Source: Sorangium cellulosum So0157-2 (GTDB lineage: Bacteria > Myxococcota_A > Polyangia > Polyangiales > Polyangiaceae). From it: a DNA stretch of 64,000 nucleotides. Location of the stretch: the NCBI RefSeq assembly GCF_000418325.1, contig NC_021658.1:4885501-4949500 (forward strand). The letters run 5' to 3'. Positions 24,829 through 32,295 of this stretch are shown one piece after another; the first letter of the stretch is position 1; each line of letters begins with the position of its first letter. A program made the position numbers and the translations under genes. The notes beneath the pieces were generated by a model. It was not told where the DNA came from, searched no databases, and saw only the letters and a program-made list of their open reading frames with translations.

Positions 24829-26012
24829 TTTGGCCTGGAAGCGAACGGCTCCCGCTGCGGAGCCGCGCCAGCTTGCGCGTCTGCGCCGCGCTCGCGCTCG
24901 GCGGCGCCGCGCTGACGGGGCTCGCGCCCGCGGCGGCGCAGCCCGCGTCGCCCGCGGCGAAGCCTGCGCCCGCGGCAGCCCAGCCCGCGGCCCCCGCGGC
25001 GAAGCCTGCGCCCGCGGCGGCACCGCCCGCGGCAGCCCAGCCCGCGCCGCCCGCCGGCGCCGCGGCCCCGCCCGCCGGCGCGCCTGCCGCGAGCGCTCCA
25101 GCCCCCCAGGGGCCGCTGTCCGAGACCCTCACGGGGGAGGCCAAGGCCGAGTACGAGGCCGCGCGCATCCTCTTCAGCGACGGCGACTTCCGCAACGCCA
25201 TCATCAAGTTCGAGCGCGCCTACGCGCTGTCCCACGACCCGCGGCTGCTCTGGAACATCGCCCTCTGCCAGAAGAACCTGCAGCGCTACGCGCGCCTGCT
25301 CGGAACGGTCGAGAAGCTCCTCCAGGACGCGGGCCCGCAGCTCTCGGAGCAGGATCGCAAGGACGCCGCGGCGCTCATCGAGGCGACGAAGGCGTACGTG
25401 AGCCGCCTCGATCTCCAGGCCAGCGAGGCGGGCGCCACCGTCTTCGTCGACGGCGAGGAGGTCGGTCAGACCCCGCTGCGCGAGCCCGTCCTGCTCGACG
25501 TCGGCACCCGGAAGATCCGGGTGACCAAGAAGGGCTTCGAGGCCTTCGAGGTCTCGCAGCAGGTGCCGGGCGGCGGCGTGGTCGCCGTCGCGGCCACGCT
25601 CGAGAAAGAGGTCCATCAGGGGCGGCTCATCGTCGCGGCGCCGCCGAACGCCGTCATCTCCATCGACGGCCGCGTGGTCGGCCGCGGCAGCTACGACGGC
25701 CCGGTGCCGAGCGGCGGCCACTCGCTCCGCGTCACGGCGTCCGACATGGTGTCGCACCAGTCCGAGGTCATGATCCACGACAACCAGACGCGCCGCGTGC
25801 AGGTCTCGCTGGAGCCGGCGCCCAAGAAGAGCAACGTCGAGCAATGGCTCTGGATCGGCGGCGGCGTCGCCGTGCTCACGGGCGCGCTCCTGGTCGGCCT
25901 GGGCGTCTTCGCGTCCGAGCCGCCGGTCAACGGCAACCTGTCGCCCGGCTCGGTCGCCCTGTCCGCGCGGGGCGGCGCCTCGTTCGCGATCCCCTTCGGG
26001 GGCGGCCGATGA
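24825..26012 (+). CDS. Secreted TPR/PEGA protein with C-terminal TM helix
   Basis: 395 residues. Signal peptide (to about residue 38, PAAAQ), a low-complexity AAKPAPAAAQP-type spacer (39-95), a TPR-like pair (EYEAARILFSDGDFRNAII, then LLWNIALCQKNLQRYARLL), a PEGA domain (about 195-240: GATVFVDGEEVGQTPL, LDVGTRKIRV), a second PEGA-like repeat (about 265-320: AVISIDGRVVGRG) and a TM helix (WLWIGGGVAVLTGALLVGLG). It overlaps both the kinase tail (ATGA) and the next lipoprotein gene (ATGA), so the three are one translationally coupled operon. Closely related to the protein at 31291. Likely an envelope scaffold linked to the kinase; no enzymatic motif. Confidence 0.87.
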   Translation: MIWPGSERLPLRSRASLRVCAALALGGAALTGLAPAAAQPASPAAKPAPAAAQPAAPAAKPAPAAAPPAAAQPAPPAGAAAPPAGAPAASAPAPQGPLSETLTGEAKAEYEAARILFSDGDFRNAIIKFERAYALSHDPRLLWNIALCQKNLQRYARLLGTVEKLLQDAGPQLSEQDRKDAAALIEATKAYVSRLDLQASEAGATVFVDGEEVGQTPLREPVLLDVGTRKIRVTKKGFEAFEVSQQVPGGGVVAVAATLEKEVHQGRLIVAAPPNAVISIDGRVVGRGSYDGPVPSGGHSLRVTASDMVSHQSEVMIHDNQTRRVQVSLEPAPKKSNVEQWLWIGGGVAVLTGALLVGLGVFASEPPVNGNLSPGSVALSARGGASFAIPFGGGR

Positions 26013-26917
26013 GCCGCGGCCGTCGGCTCGCGCTCGCGGCGCTCGCGGCGCTCGCGTGCGGAGGCTGCGGGGAGGTGGACGAGATCGTCATCGCCATCTC
26101 GACGGATCTCGCCGTGCCCAAGGACTTCGATGTCCTTCAGGTCCAGGTGTTCGAGGGCAACCAGGGCAAGTTCAACCGCCCCTACCGGCGCCTCGGCGGG
26201 TCCGATGCCGAGGCGCAGCTCCCGGCGACCCTCGGGTTCTTCTCGTCGGACGCCGGGGGTGAATCCATCCGGATCAAGGTCGCCGCCCGCAACAAGGACG
26301 ACGTCGGCCCGGTGCGCATCCTGCGCGAGGTGGTCACGACGATCCCGAAGGATCGCGTCGCGTTGCTCACCGTATCGCTCGACTTTCTCTGCGACGGCTC
26401 GGGGCAAGCCGCGGGGAGCGACGTCGAGCGCGCGCTCTGCGACGAGGGGCAGACCTGCGTCGCGGGGGCGTGCGTGTCGAGCGAGATCGACTCGAGCACG
26501 CTGCCCGACTACTCGTCCAGGGACGTCTTCGGCGGCGGGGACGGGGAGTGCTTCGACGTGACGACCTGCTTCGCGGACGCGACGCCGGCGGAGGTCGACA
26601 CGGCGGGTTGCACGATCGCGGGCGACGGCGCGGCGCTGCGGAACGTGGCGCTGGAGACCGCCGGGGACGACGGCATCTGCGACGGCGACGAGGGCGACGA
26701 GGACCGCCGCTGTCTGGTGGCGCTCAACGCCGACAGCGACAGCGGCTTCCGGGTGGGGGACGACGGGCGGATCCAGCTGCCGCCGGCGGTGTGCGAGCAG
26801 ATGGCGCAAAAGAAGATCGCGGCCGTGCTGACGGCGCCCGCGACGAGCTGCGTTCAGAAGACCGCGGGGCTGCCGACGTGCGGGCCGTGGCTCGCGTCGA
26901 GGTCCGAGGAGCCCTGA
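26009..26917 (+). CDS. Cys-rich lipoprotein, paralogue of the N-terminal half of the one at 32295
   Basis: 302 residues. Lipoprotein signal with ALACGGC. The first domain (VIAISTDLAVPKDFDVLQVQ, QLPATLGFF, VRILREVVTTIPKDRVALL, LDFLCDG) and the later Cys-bearing segments (CDEGQTCVAGACVSSEID, GECFDVTTCFAD, LPPAVCEQMAQ, LPTCGPW) all have counterparts in the larger lipoprotein at 32295. Function unknown; probably outer-membrane attached. Translation is coupled to the upstream PEGA gene by an ATGA overlap. The even number and paired spacing of cysteines suggests disulfides in the periplasm or on the surface. Confidence 0.85.
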   Translation: MSRGRRLALAALAALACGGCGEVDEIVIAISTDLAVPKDFDVLQVQVFEGNQGKFNRPYRRLGGSDAEAQLPATLGFFSSDAGGESIRIKVAARNKDDVGPVRILREVVTTIPKDRVALLTVSLDFLCDGSGQAAGSDVERALCDEGQTCVAGACVSSEIDSSTLPDYSSRDVFGGGDGECFDVTTCFADATPAEVDTAGCTIAGDGAALRNVALETAGDDGICDGDEGDEDRRCLVALNADSDSGFRVGDDGRIQLPPAVCEQMAQKKIAAVLTAPATSCVQKTAGLPTCGPWLASRSEEP

Positions 26918-26941
26918 CCGAGGGGCCGTCGCTGCGGGGAT

Positions 26942-27010
26942 AGCGCTCAGCGGCGTCAGCGCCGCGGGAGAGCGCCCAGCGGCGTCAGCGCCGCGGGAGA
27001 GCGCTCGCCG
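26942..27010. terminator. Two tandem 29-bp units with small hairpins between convergent genes
   Basis: Two copies of a unit containing cagcggcgtcagcgccgcgg, one base different, then a partial third. Each can fold as cggcg-tcag-cgccg. They lie between the 3' ends of the lipoprotein gene (plus) and the TSP3 gene (minus). A bidirectional terminator is plausible; there is no U-tract. Confidence 0.45.
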
Positions 27011-27088
27011 CGGTGCGAGCCCGGACCCGGCCTCCGCCGCGCACGCCGGGGCCACGCGTCACGAGGGCGGCCGCGCCGCCGCGCGGCG

Positions 27089-29311
27089 TCACGCGCGCCG
27101 TCGCCGCCACCCGACGAGGAGCGCGACAGCGGCGAGCCACGCCGCCGCCGAGGTCGCCGGCCCATCGCTGCGCTCCGCGAGCCCGCAGCCGTTGCCGTGC
27201 GCCCGCGGATCCGCGCCTCCGGGCCGGGGAGCCGCGCCGCCGCCGTCCGCGCCGCCACCGCCGCCGTTCCCAGCGTCGCCGCCGCCGCTGCCAGCGTCGC
27301 CGCCGTCCCCGCCTGCGCCGCTGTCCCCGCCTGCGCCGCCGTTCCCAGCGTCGCCGCCCGCGCCGGCATCGCCGCCTGCGCCGCCGCCGCCGTTGCCGGC
27401 GTCATCGGGCGCACAGCCGCCGGCCACGCAGGTGCCGCCGGGGCAGCGGGCGCCCTCGTTCGGGACCAGCGTGCACTCGCCGTACCTCGGGTGGCACCGC
27501 GCGGCGGTGCAGACGTTCCCGGAGGGCGCGCACTCGACCGGCGCGCCGCCCCTGCAGACGCCGCCGTCGCACGCGTCGGCCAGCGTGCAGGGATCGCCGT
27601 CGTCGCAAGGCGTGCCGTCGGGCTTCGGGGGCGCGTCGCAGGCGCACGCGTCGCCCACGCCGTCGCCGTTCGCGTCCTCCTGCCCGCGGTTCGACAGGAG
27701 CGGGCAGTTGTCGGCGGCGTCGGGCGCGCCGTCGTTGTCGTCGTCGTCGTCGCACCGGTCGCCCTGGCCATCGCCGTCGGTGTCGCTCTGGCTCGGGTTC
27801 GACAGGAACAGGCAGTTGTCGGCGGCGTCGGGCGCGCCGTCGTTGTCGTCGTCGTCGTCGCACGCATCCCCGTCGCCGTCGCGGTCGATGTCGGACTGGT
27901 CGACGTTGGGGGTGGAGGGGCAATTGTCCGAGCCGTCCTCCACGCCGTCGTTGTCCCGGTCGAGCGCGCCCGCGTCGCAGGCGTCGCCCAGCCCGTCGCC
28001 GTCGGCGTCGGTCTGCTCGGGGTTGGGGACGAGGGGGCAGTTGTCGTCCTCGTCGCTCGACGCGTCGTTGTCGTCGTCGCCGTCGCAGGCGTCGCCCAGC
28101 CCGTCGCCGTCGGTGTCGCTCTGCTCGGGGTTGGGGACGAAGGGGCAGTTGTCATCTTCGTCGCTCGACGCGTCGTTGTCGTCGTCGCCGTCGCAGGCGT
28201 CGCCCAGCCCGTCGCCGTCGCTGTCGCTCTGCTCGGGGTTGGGGACGAAGGGGCAGTTGTCGTCCTCGTCGCTCGACGCGTCGTCGTCGTCGTCGCCGTC
28301 GCAGGTGTCGCCCAGCCCGTCGCTGTCGTGGTTCGCCTGGTCGGGGTTGGGGACGAGGGGGCAGTTGTCGTCCTCGTCGCTTGACGCGTCGTTGTCGTCG
28401 TCGCCGTCGCAGGCGTCGCCCAGCCCGTCGCCGTCGTGATTCGCCTGGTCGGGGTTCGGCACCGACGGGCAGTTGTCGTCGGCGTCGCCCGCCCCGTCGC
28501 CGTCGCCGTCGGCGTCGTCACCGAGGTCCCAGTTGACGACGCCGGCTCGCTCGGCCGCCGTCAGCCCGAGCAGCGCAGCCGCCGGGAGGGCGTCGAGGGT
28601 GACCGCGCTCGCGTGCGCGTCGGCCTGGCTCGCGTGCTGCCCGCCGAAGTGCATGAGGATCCGCGTCCCGCCGGGCGGCACCGACAGCGCGAACTCGACG
28701 ACGGGCCCCTGCGTCGCCGCGCAGTCGTCGGTGGCCATCCCGACGCTCCCCGGCACCACCGCCGCCGAAGACCCGTAGAAGTTGAAGTGGAGGCTCGGAT
28801 CCCCGCCCGCATCGACGTCGTCCGTGGCGAGCCACCGGTCCGCCGGCGTGAACTCCAGGTCCCCGGTGTGCGACTGCGTGATGACGGTGCTGTTGTCCGA
28901 GCCGACGTTCGTCTCGACGCGCACGACCGCGGGCAGCGCGGCGGCCGTCGGGTTGTGGACGATCTCCAGGAAGCGCGCCCAGCCCTCTTCGGTGGGCACG
29001 TACACCTTCCGGGTGACCTCGAGGCTGCCGAGGAGCGCCGGCCCGTGGACGAGCTGCCGCCCGTCCATCTCCGCCGCCCGGGCCGACGACGGGAACCTCA
29101 ACCCGTCCACCCGCAGCAGCATGCCGGTGTCGAAGGCGTCGATGCTCCCGTTGTTGATCACCCCGTCCGTCCCGACGTCCCACAGGAAGGCGCGGCCATC
29201 CACGAGCTGCTCGACGGGCGGCGCGGCGCCGCACTGCGCCGCCGCGCTCCGCGGCGCCGCCGCGAGCGCCAGCGCGACGCCGAGCCCCGCGGCCATGACG
29301 GTTCGCTTCAT
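27089..29311 (-). CDS. Surface protein with thrombospondin type-3 Ca-binding repeats and MYXO-CTERM-like anchor
   Basis: 740 residues. Signal peptide to about residue 25 (APRSAAAQ). N-terminal ~270 residues form a beta-rich domain (DGVINNGSIDAFDTG, RVETNVGSDNSTV). Then eight TSP type-3 repeats of the form DNCPxVPNPxQxDxDGDGLGDAC (about 275-545), expected to bind many calcium ions; a Cys-rich segment (about 550-615); a Gly/Asp/Ala spacer; and a C-terminus GCGLAERS, hydrophobic helix, GWRRRRA, matching the MYXO-CTERM cell-surface sorting signal. ATG at 29311 follows gagagagagc. It is co-directional with and downstream of the OmpA-like gene, 86 nt away. Confidence 0.9.
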   Translation of the reverse strand: MKRTVMAAGLGVALALAAAPRSAAAQCGAAPPVEQLVDGRAFLWDVGTDGVINNGSIDAFDTGMLLRVDGLRFPSSARAAEMDGRQLVHGPALLGSLEVTRKVYVPTEEGWARFLEIVHNPTAAALPAVVRVETNVGSDNSTVITQSHTGDLEFTPADRWLATDDVDAGGDPSLHFNFYGSSAAVVPGSVGMATDDCAATQGPVVEFALSVPPGGTRILMHFGGQHASQADAHASAVTLDALPAAALLGLTAAERAGVVNWDLGDDADGDGDGAGDADDNCPSVPNPDQANHDGDGLGDACDGDDDNDASSDEDDNCPLVPNPDQANHDSDGLGDTCDGDDDDDASSDEDDNCPFVPNPEQSDSDGDGLGDACDGDDDNDASSDEDDNCPFVPNPEQSDTDGDGLGDACDGDDDNDASSDEDDNCPLVPNPEQTDADGDGLGDACDAGALDRDNDGVEDGSDNCPSTPNVDQSDIDRDGDGDACDDDDDNDGAPDAADNCLFLSNPSQSDTDGDGQGDRCDDDDDNDGAPDAADNCPLLSNRGQEDANGDGVGDACACDAPPKPDGTPCDDGDPCTLADACDGGVCRGGAPVECAPSGNVCTAARCHPRYGECTLVPNEGARCPGGTCVAGGCAPDDAGNGGGGAGGDAGAGGDAGNGGAGGDSGAGGDGGDAGSGGGDAGNGGGGGADGGGAAPRPGGADPRAHGNGCGLAERSDGPATSAAAWLAAVALLVGWRRRRA
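28020..28480. repeat. 108-bp tandem coding repeats of the TSP3 region
   Basis: The landmark tcgctcgacg recurs at 28053, 28161, 28269 and (one mismatch) 28377, an exact 108-bp period, i.e. 36 codons. These four central repeats are much more alike at DNA level than the outer TSP3 repeats, indicating recent duplication or gene conversion. Confidence 0.9.
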
Positions 29312-29397
29312 GCTCTCTCTCTTCTGCTCCCCGGGTCCGCGTCTCGCGGCCCGATCGCGCGTCGACGCGGCGGCGCTGCGCGGCCGCCGCCCGCGGG

Positions 29398-31140
29398 CTA
29401 CTTCTTCTCCAGCACCACGAGCTCGATCCGACGGTTCTTCTCCCGGCCGGCCGCGCTCTTGTTGTCCGCGATCGGCTGGCTCGCCCCGTACCCTTTCGAG
29501 ACCAGCCGCTCGGCCTCGACCCCCTTCTCGACGAGCCACTTGCGCACCGCCTCGGCGCGCGCCGTCGAGAGCGTCTCGTTGTACTTGGCGTTGCCGGCGC
29601 CGTCCGTGTGCGCGCCGACCTCGATCTTCACCCACTCCGGGTGCTGCGCGATCACGTCGCGCACCTCGGCGAGCACCGCCTCGCTCTTCGGATCGATCGG
29701 CGCCGGGTCGCTCTTCAGCACGCGGAACGCGACGGGCTCCAGCAGCACGACCCGCTCGCCCTGCACCCGCACCCGCGTCGGGCAGCCGCGCGCGGCCGCG
29801 TCCTCGCTCGCGGGGCCCTTCTCGCGCGGGCACGCGTCGGCGTCGTCGAGCAGGCCGTCGCCGTCCTGATCCGCGGGCGGGCTCGGCGCCGCGGAGGGGC
29901 AGCCCGGGCGCGTCGCGCCGCCCGCCGCGTCGCCCTTCTCCGCGGGGCACGCGTCGAGCGCGTCGGGTAGGCCGTCGCCGTCCTGATCCGCGGGGCAGCC
30001 GCGCCGCGCCGGATCGCCGCCCCCGCCGCCCGCGGCCGCGTCGGGGCACGCGTCGTCCGGATCGGCGACGCCGTCCTCGTCCCGGTCCTCCACGGGGCAG
30101 CCGTTTCGCCGCGCGTCCGCGCTGGCCGGCCCGTACGCGTACGGGCACGCGTCCGCCGCGCCGGAGACGCCGTCCGCGTCCGGGTCCGGGTCCGCCGCCC
30201 GCTCGGGCGGCCCCGCGGGCGGAGCCCACGCCACGGTCCCGATCGCGCGGAACGACGGCGCGCCGATCGCCTCCCCGAGGCCCGGACCGGCGGCCGCCCC
30301 GACGACGAGGCCCGCGAGCGGGCGGAGCCGGGCGCCGAGCAGGAGCTCGGCGCTCGTCGTCCGATCCACGGCGACCCGCTCGCGATCCGTGAGCGACAGC
30401 GAGCCGCCCTGCAGCATCGTCTCGGCGTACACCTCCGGGCCGATCTGCAGCCGCTCGTCCCAGAGCAGCACGGCCGCGCCGCCGCCGTACGTGAGCGTCG
30501 ACGGGTTCTCGGAGCTCCGCATCACCGCGCCGCCCGCGGCGCTCCACGCGAAGCGCGCGACCCGCCCGCCCAGCAGGAGCTGCGGCGTCACGCGCACCGC
30601 GCCCTCGCCGACGTACGCGTCCGAGCTGCCCGTCGGCAGGTGCAGGGCCGCGCCCGTTCCGATCTGGAACGCGCTGCGATCGTCGCCGAGCAGCCGGACG
30701 CGCACGCCGACGCGCAGATCGCCGAGCGCCGGGGACGACGGCGCCTCGGGGGCGCCCGCGCCGGCCGCGGCCGCGGGGCCGTCGCCGCTCTGGGCGAGGG
30801 CGATCGGCAGGGAGGCCGACACGAGCAGCCGATCCCAGAGCGAGAGCGAGCCGCCCACGTGGAGGTGCGACTGGCTGCCGACGATCACCCGCTCGGGCGA
30901 GACGCCGTCCGAGAGCGTGAGCAGATCCTCGGCGTGATCGAACAGGACGAGCCCCCGCGGGACGAGGTGCCCGCCGATGAGCGGCGACGGCACGCCGAAG
31001 AGCGGGTCGCCCGCGGGGGTCGGCTCGAACCGGCTCAGCGCGACGGCGCCGGGCCCCTCCGCGCGCGCCAGCGGTGCGCCCAGGGCGATGCCGAGGAGCG
31101 CGCCCGCGAGCGCCGCGCCCACCGTGATGAGGCCTCTCAT
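29398..31140 (-). CDS. OmpA-family outer-membrane protein with TSP3 linker
   Basis: 580 residues. Signal peptide (to about 28, ARAEG), a beta-barrel-like region (about 30-310, alternating strands such as LLLGGRVARFAWSAAGG), a linker with four TSP3/Asp-rich Ca-binding units (DPDADGVSGAADACPYAYG, DEDGVADPDDACPDAA, DQDGDGLPDALDACP, DQDGDGLLDDADACP) and a C-terminal OmpA/MotB peptidoglycan-binding domain (IEVGAHTDGAGN, LSTARAEAVRKWLVEKG, GYGASQPIADN, NRRIELVVLEKK). The intact Asp/Arg of TARAEAV and NRRIE supports diaminopimelate binding. Anchors outer membrane to peptidoglycan. Divergent from the PEGA gene at 31291; probably operonic with the TSP3 gene. Confidence 0.93.
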   Translation of the reverse strand: MRGLITVGAALAGALLGIALGAPLARAEGPGAVALSRFEPTPAGDPLFGVPSPLIGGHLVPRGLVLFDHAEDLLTLSDGVSPERVIVGSQSHLHVGGSLSLWDRLLVSASLPIALAQSGDGPAAAAGAGAPEAPSSPALGDLRVGVRVRLLGDDRSAFQIGTGAALHLPTGSSDAYVGEGAVRVTPQLLLGGRVARFAWSAAGGAVMRSSENPSTLTYGGGAAVLLWDERLQIGPEVYAETMLQGGSLSLTDRERVAVDRTTSAELLLGARLRPLAGLVVGAAAGPGLGEAIGAPSFRAIGTVAWAPPAGPPERAADPDPDADGVSGAADACPYAYGPASADARRNGCPVEDRDEDGVADPDDACPDAAAGGGGGDPARRGCPADQDGDGLPDALDACPAEKGDAAGGATRPGCPSAAPSPPADQDGDGLLDDADACPREKGPASEDAAARGCPTRVRVQGERVVLLEPVAFRVLKSDPAPIDPKSEAVLAEVRDVIAQHPEWVKIEVGAHTDGAGNAKYNETLSTARAEAVRKWLVEKGVEAERLVSKGYGASQPIADNKSAAGREKNRRIELVVLEKK

Positions 31141-31290
31141 GAGCGGCGGATGGTATCCTCGCGAGCGCAGGCGGAGCAAAGGCGATTTGTCCGCGGCGAT
31201 TCCATGTGCTCGCCGGGCGCGCGCATCGGTTAGCATCACGCTGACCGGAGCGCGGCCTGCGAGGGCCGCCTCCGCCAGCAAGGAGCATCG

Positions 31291-32295
31291 ATGCGAGGGA
31301 AGCATCTGGGCCGTTGGGGGCGCGCCGTCGTGGCCGCGCTCGGGGTGGCGCTCGCGGCGGGCGGTGCGGCGGCCCAGCCCGCGCCAGCCGCGCCCTCCCC
31401 GCCCGCGCCGGCCGCGCCCGCGGAGAAGCCGCTCGCGGAGTCGCTGACCGGCATGGCCAGGGCCGAGCACGGGGCGGGCGACGCGCTGTTCGCCGACGGC
31501 GACTACGCGGGCGCGCTCGCGCGGTTCGAGCGCGCCTACGAGCTGTCGCGCGATCACCGCCTGCTCTGGAAGGTCGCGCTCTGCCAGAAGAACCTGCGGC
31601 GCTACGCGAAGATGCTCGCGACGCTGCGCCGGATGGAGGCCGAGGCGGGCGCCGCGCTGTCGCCCCGCGACAGGCAGGACGTCGCCGACCTGATCAAGGC
31701 CGCCGGGGCGTTCGTGTCCCGCCTCGAGATCACGGCGAGCGAGCCGGGGGCCACGGTGTTCGTGGACGACGAGCCGGTCGGGACGACGCCGCTTGCCGAG
31801 CCGGTGCCGATCGACATCGGCGATCGCCGCATCCGCGTCTCGAAGCCCGGCTTCGTCGACGTCGTCCGCCGGGAGACGGTGGTCGGCGGCGGCACCCTCG
31901 CCCTCGTGGCGCGGCTCGAGCGGGCGGTGCACCGCGGGCGGCTCGCGATCGCCGCGGGCCAGGACGATCTCATCGCGATCGACGGCAAGGTCGTGGGCAA
32001 GGGCCGCTGGGAGGGCTCGGTGGCGAGCGGGACCCACGCGCTGCGCGTGACGGCGCCCGGGATGACGCCGCACGAGGTCGAGGTCCTGGTCCGCGACGAG
32101 GAGCTCCGCCGCATCGACGTCTCGCTGGAGCGCGCTCCGGAGCGGGGCGGCGCGCGCACGTGGCTCTGGATCGGCGGCGGCGCGGCGATCTTCGCCGGCG
32201 CGCTCGTCGCGGGGGCGCTGCTGTTCGAGCCGGGGACGCCGGCGGAGCGGGGCAGCCTCGGCACGGTCCCGCTCGGGTTTGGAGGGAGGCGTTGA
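31291..32295 (+). CDS. Secreted TPR/PEGA protein with C-terminal TM helix (second copy)
   Basis: 334 residues; ATG after caaggagcatcg. Signal peptide (to about 29), a shorter Pro/Ala spacer than its paralogue, TPR-like segment (GDALFADGDYAGALARFERA, LLWKVALCQKNLRRYAKML), PEGA domain (about 148-195: GATVFVDDEPVGTTPL, IDIGDRRIRVSKPGF), second PEGA-like repeat (LIAIDGKVVGKGRW) and TM (TWLWIGGGAAIFAGALVAGAL). Alignable with the protein at 24825 throughout. Its stop overlaps the next ATG (TGATG), so it is coupled to the downstream lipoprotein exactly as in the first cassette. No kinase precedes this copy; the OmpA-like gene is divergent instead. Confidence 0.88.
   Translation: MRGKHLGRWGRAVVAALGVALAAGGAAAQPAPAAPSPPAPAAPAEKPLAESLTGMARAEHGAGDALFADGDYAGALARFERAYELSRDHRLLWKVALCQKNLRRYAKMLATLRRMEAEAGAALSPRDRQDVADLIKAAGAFVSRLEITASEPGATVFVDDEPVGTTPLAEPVPIDIGDRRIRVSKPGFVDVVRRETVVGGGTLALVARLERAVHRGRLAIAAGQDDLIAIDGKVVGKGRWEGSVASGTHALRVTAPGMTPHEVEVLVRDEELRRIDVSLERAPERGGARTWLWIGGGAAIFAGALVAGALLFEPGTPAERGSLGTVPLGFGGRR

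Noticed and set aside
27013..28536. Arg-rich and Ser/Pro-rich plus-strand frames
   Set aside because: They are mirror products of the Asp-rich TSP3 repeats on the minus strand.
29312..31288. A single 1399-residue minus-strand protein continuing from the TSP3 gene upstream
   Set aside because: The extension is the antisense-like other frame of the OmpA gene; the TSP3 protein has its own signal peptide at 29311 and the OmpA protein has its own start at 31140.
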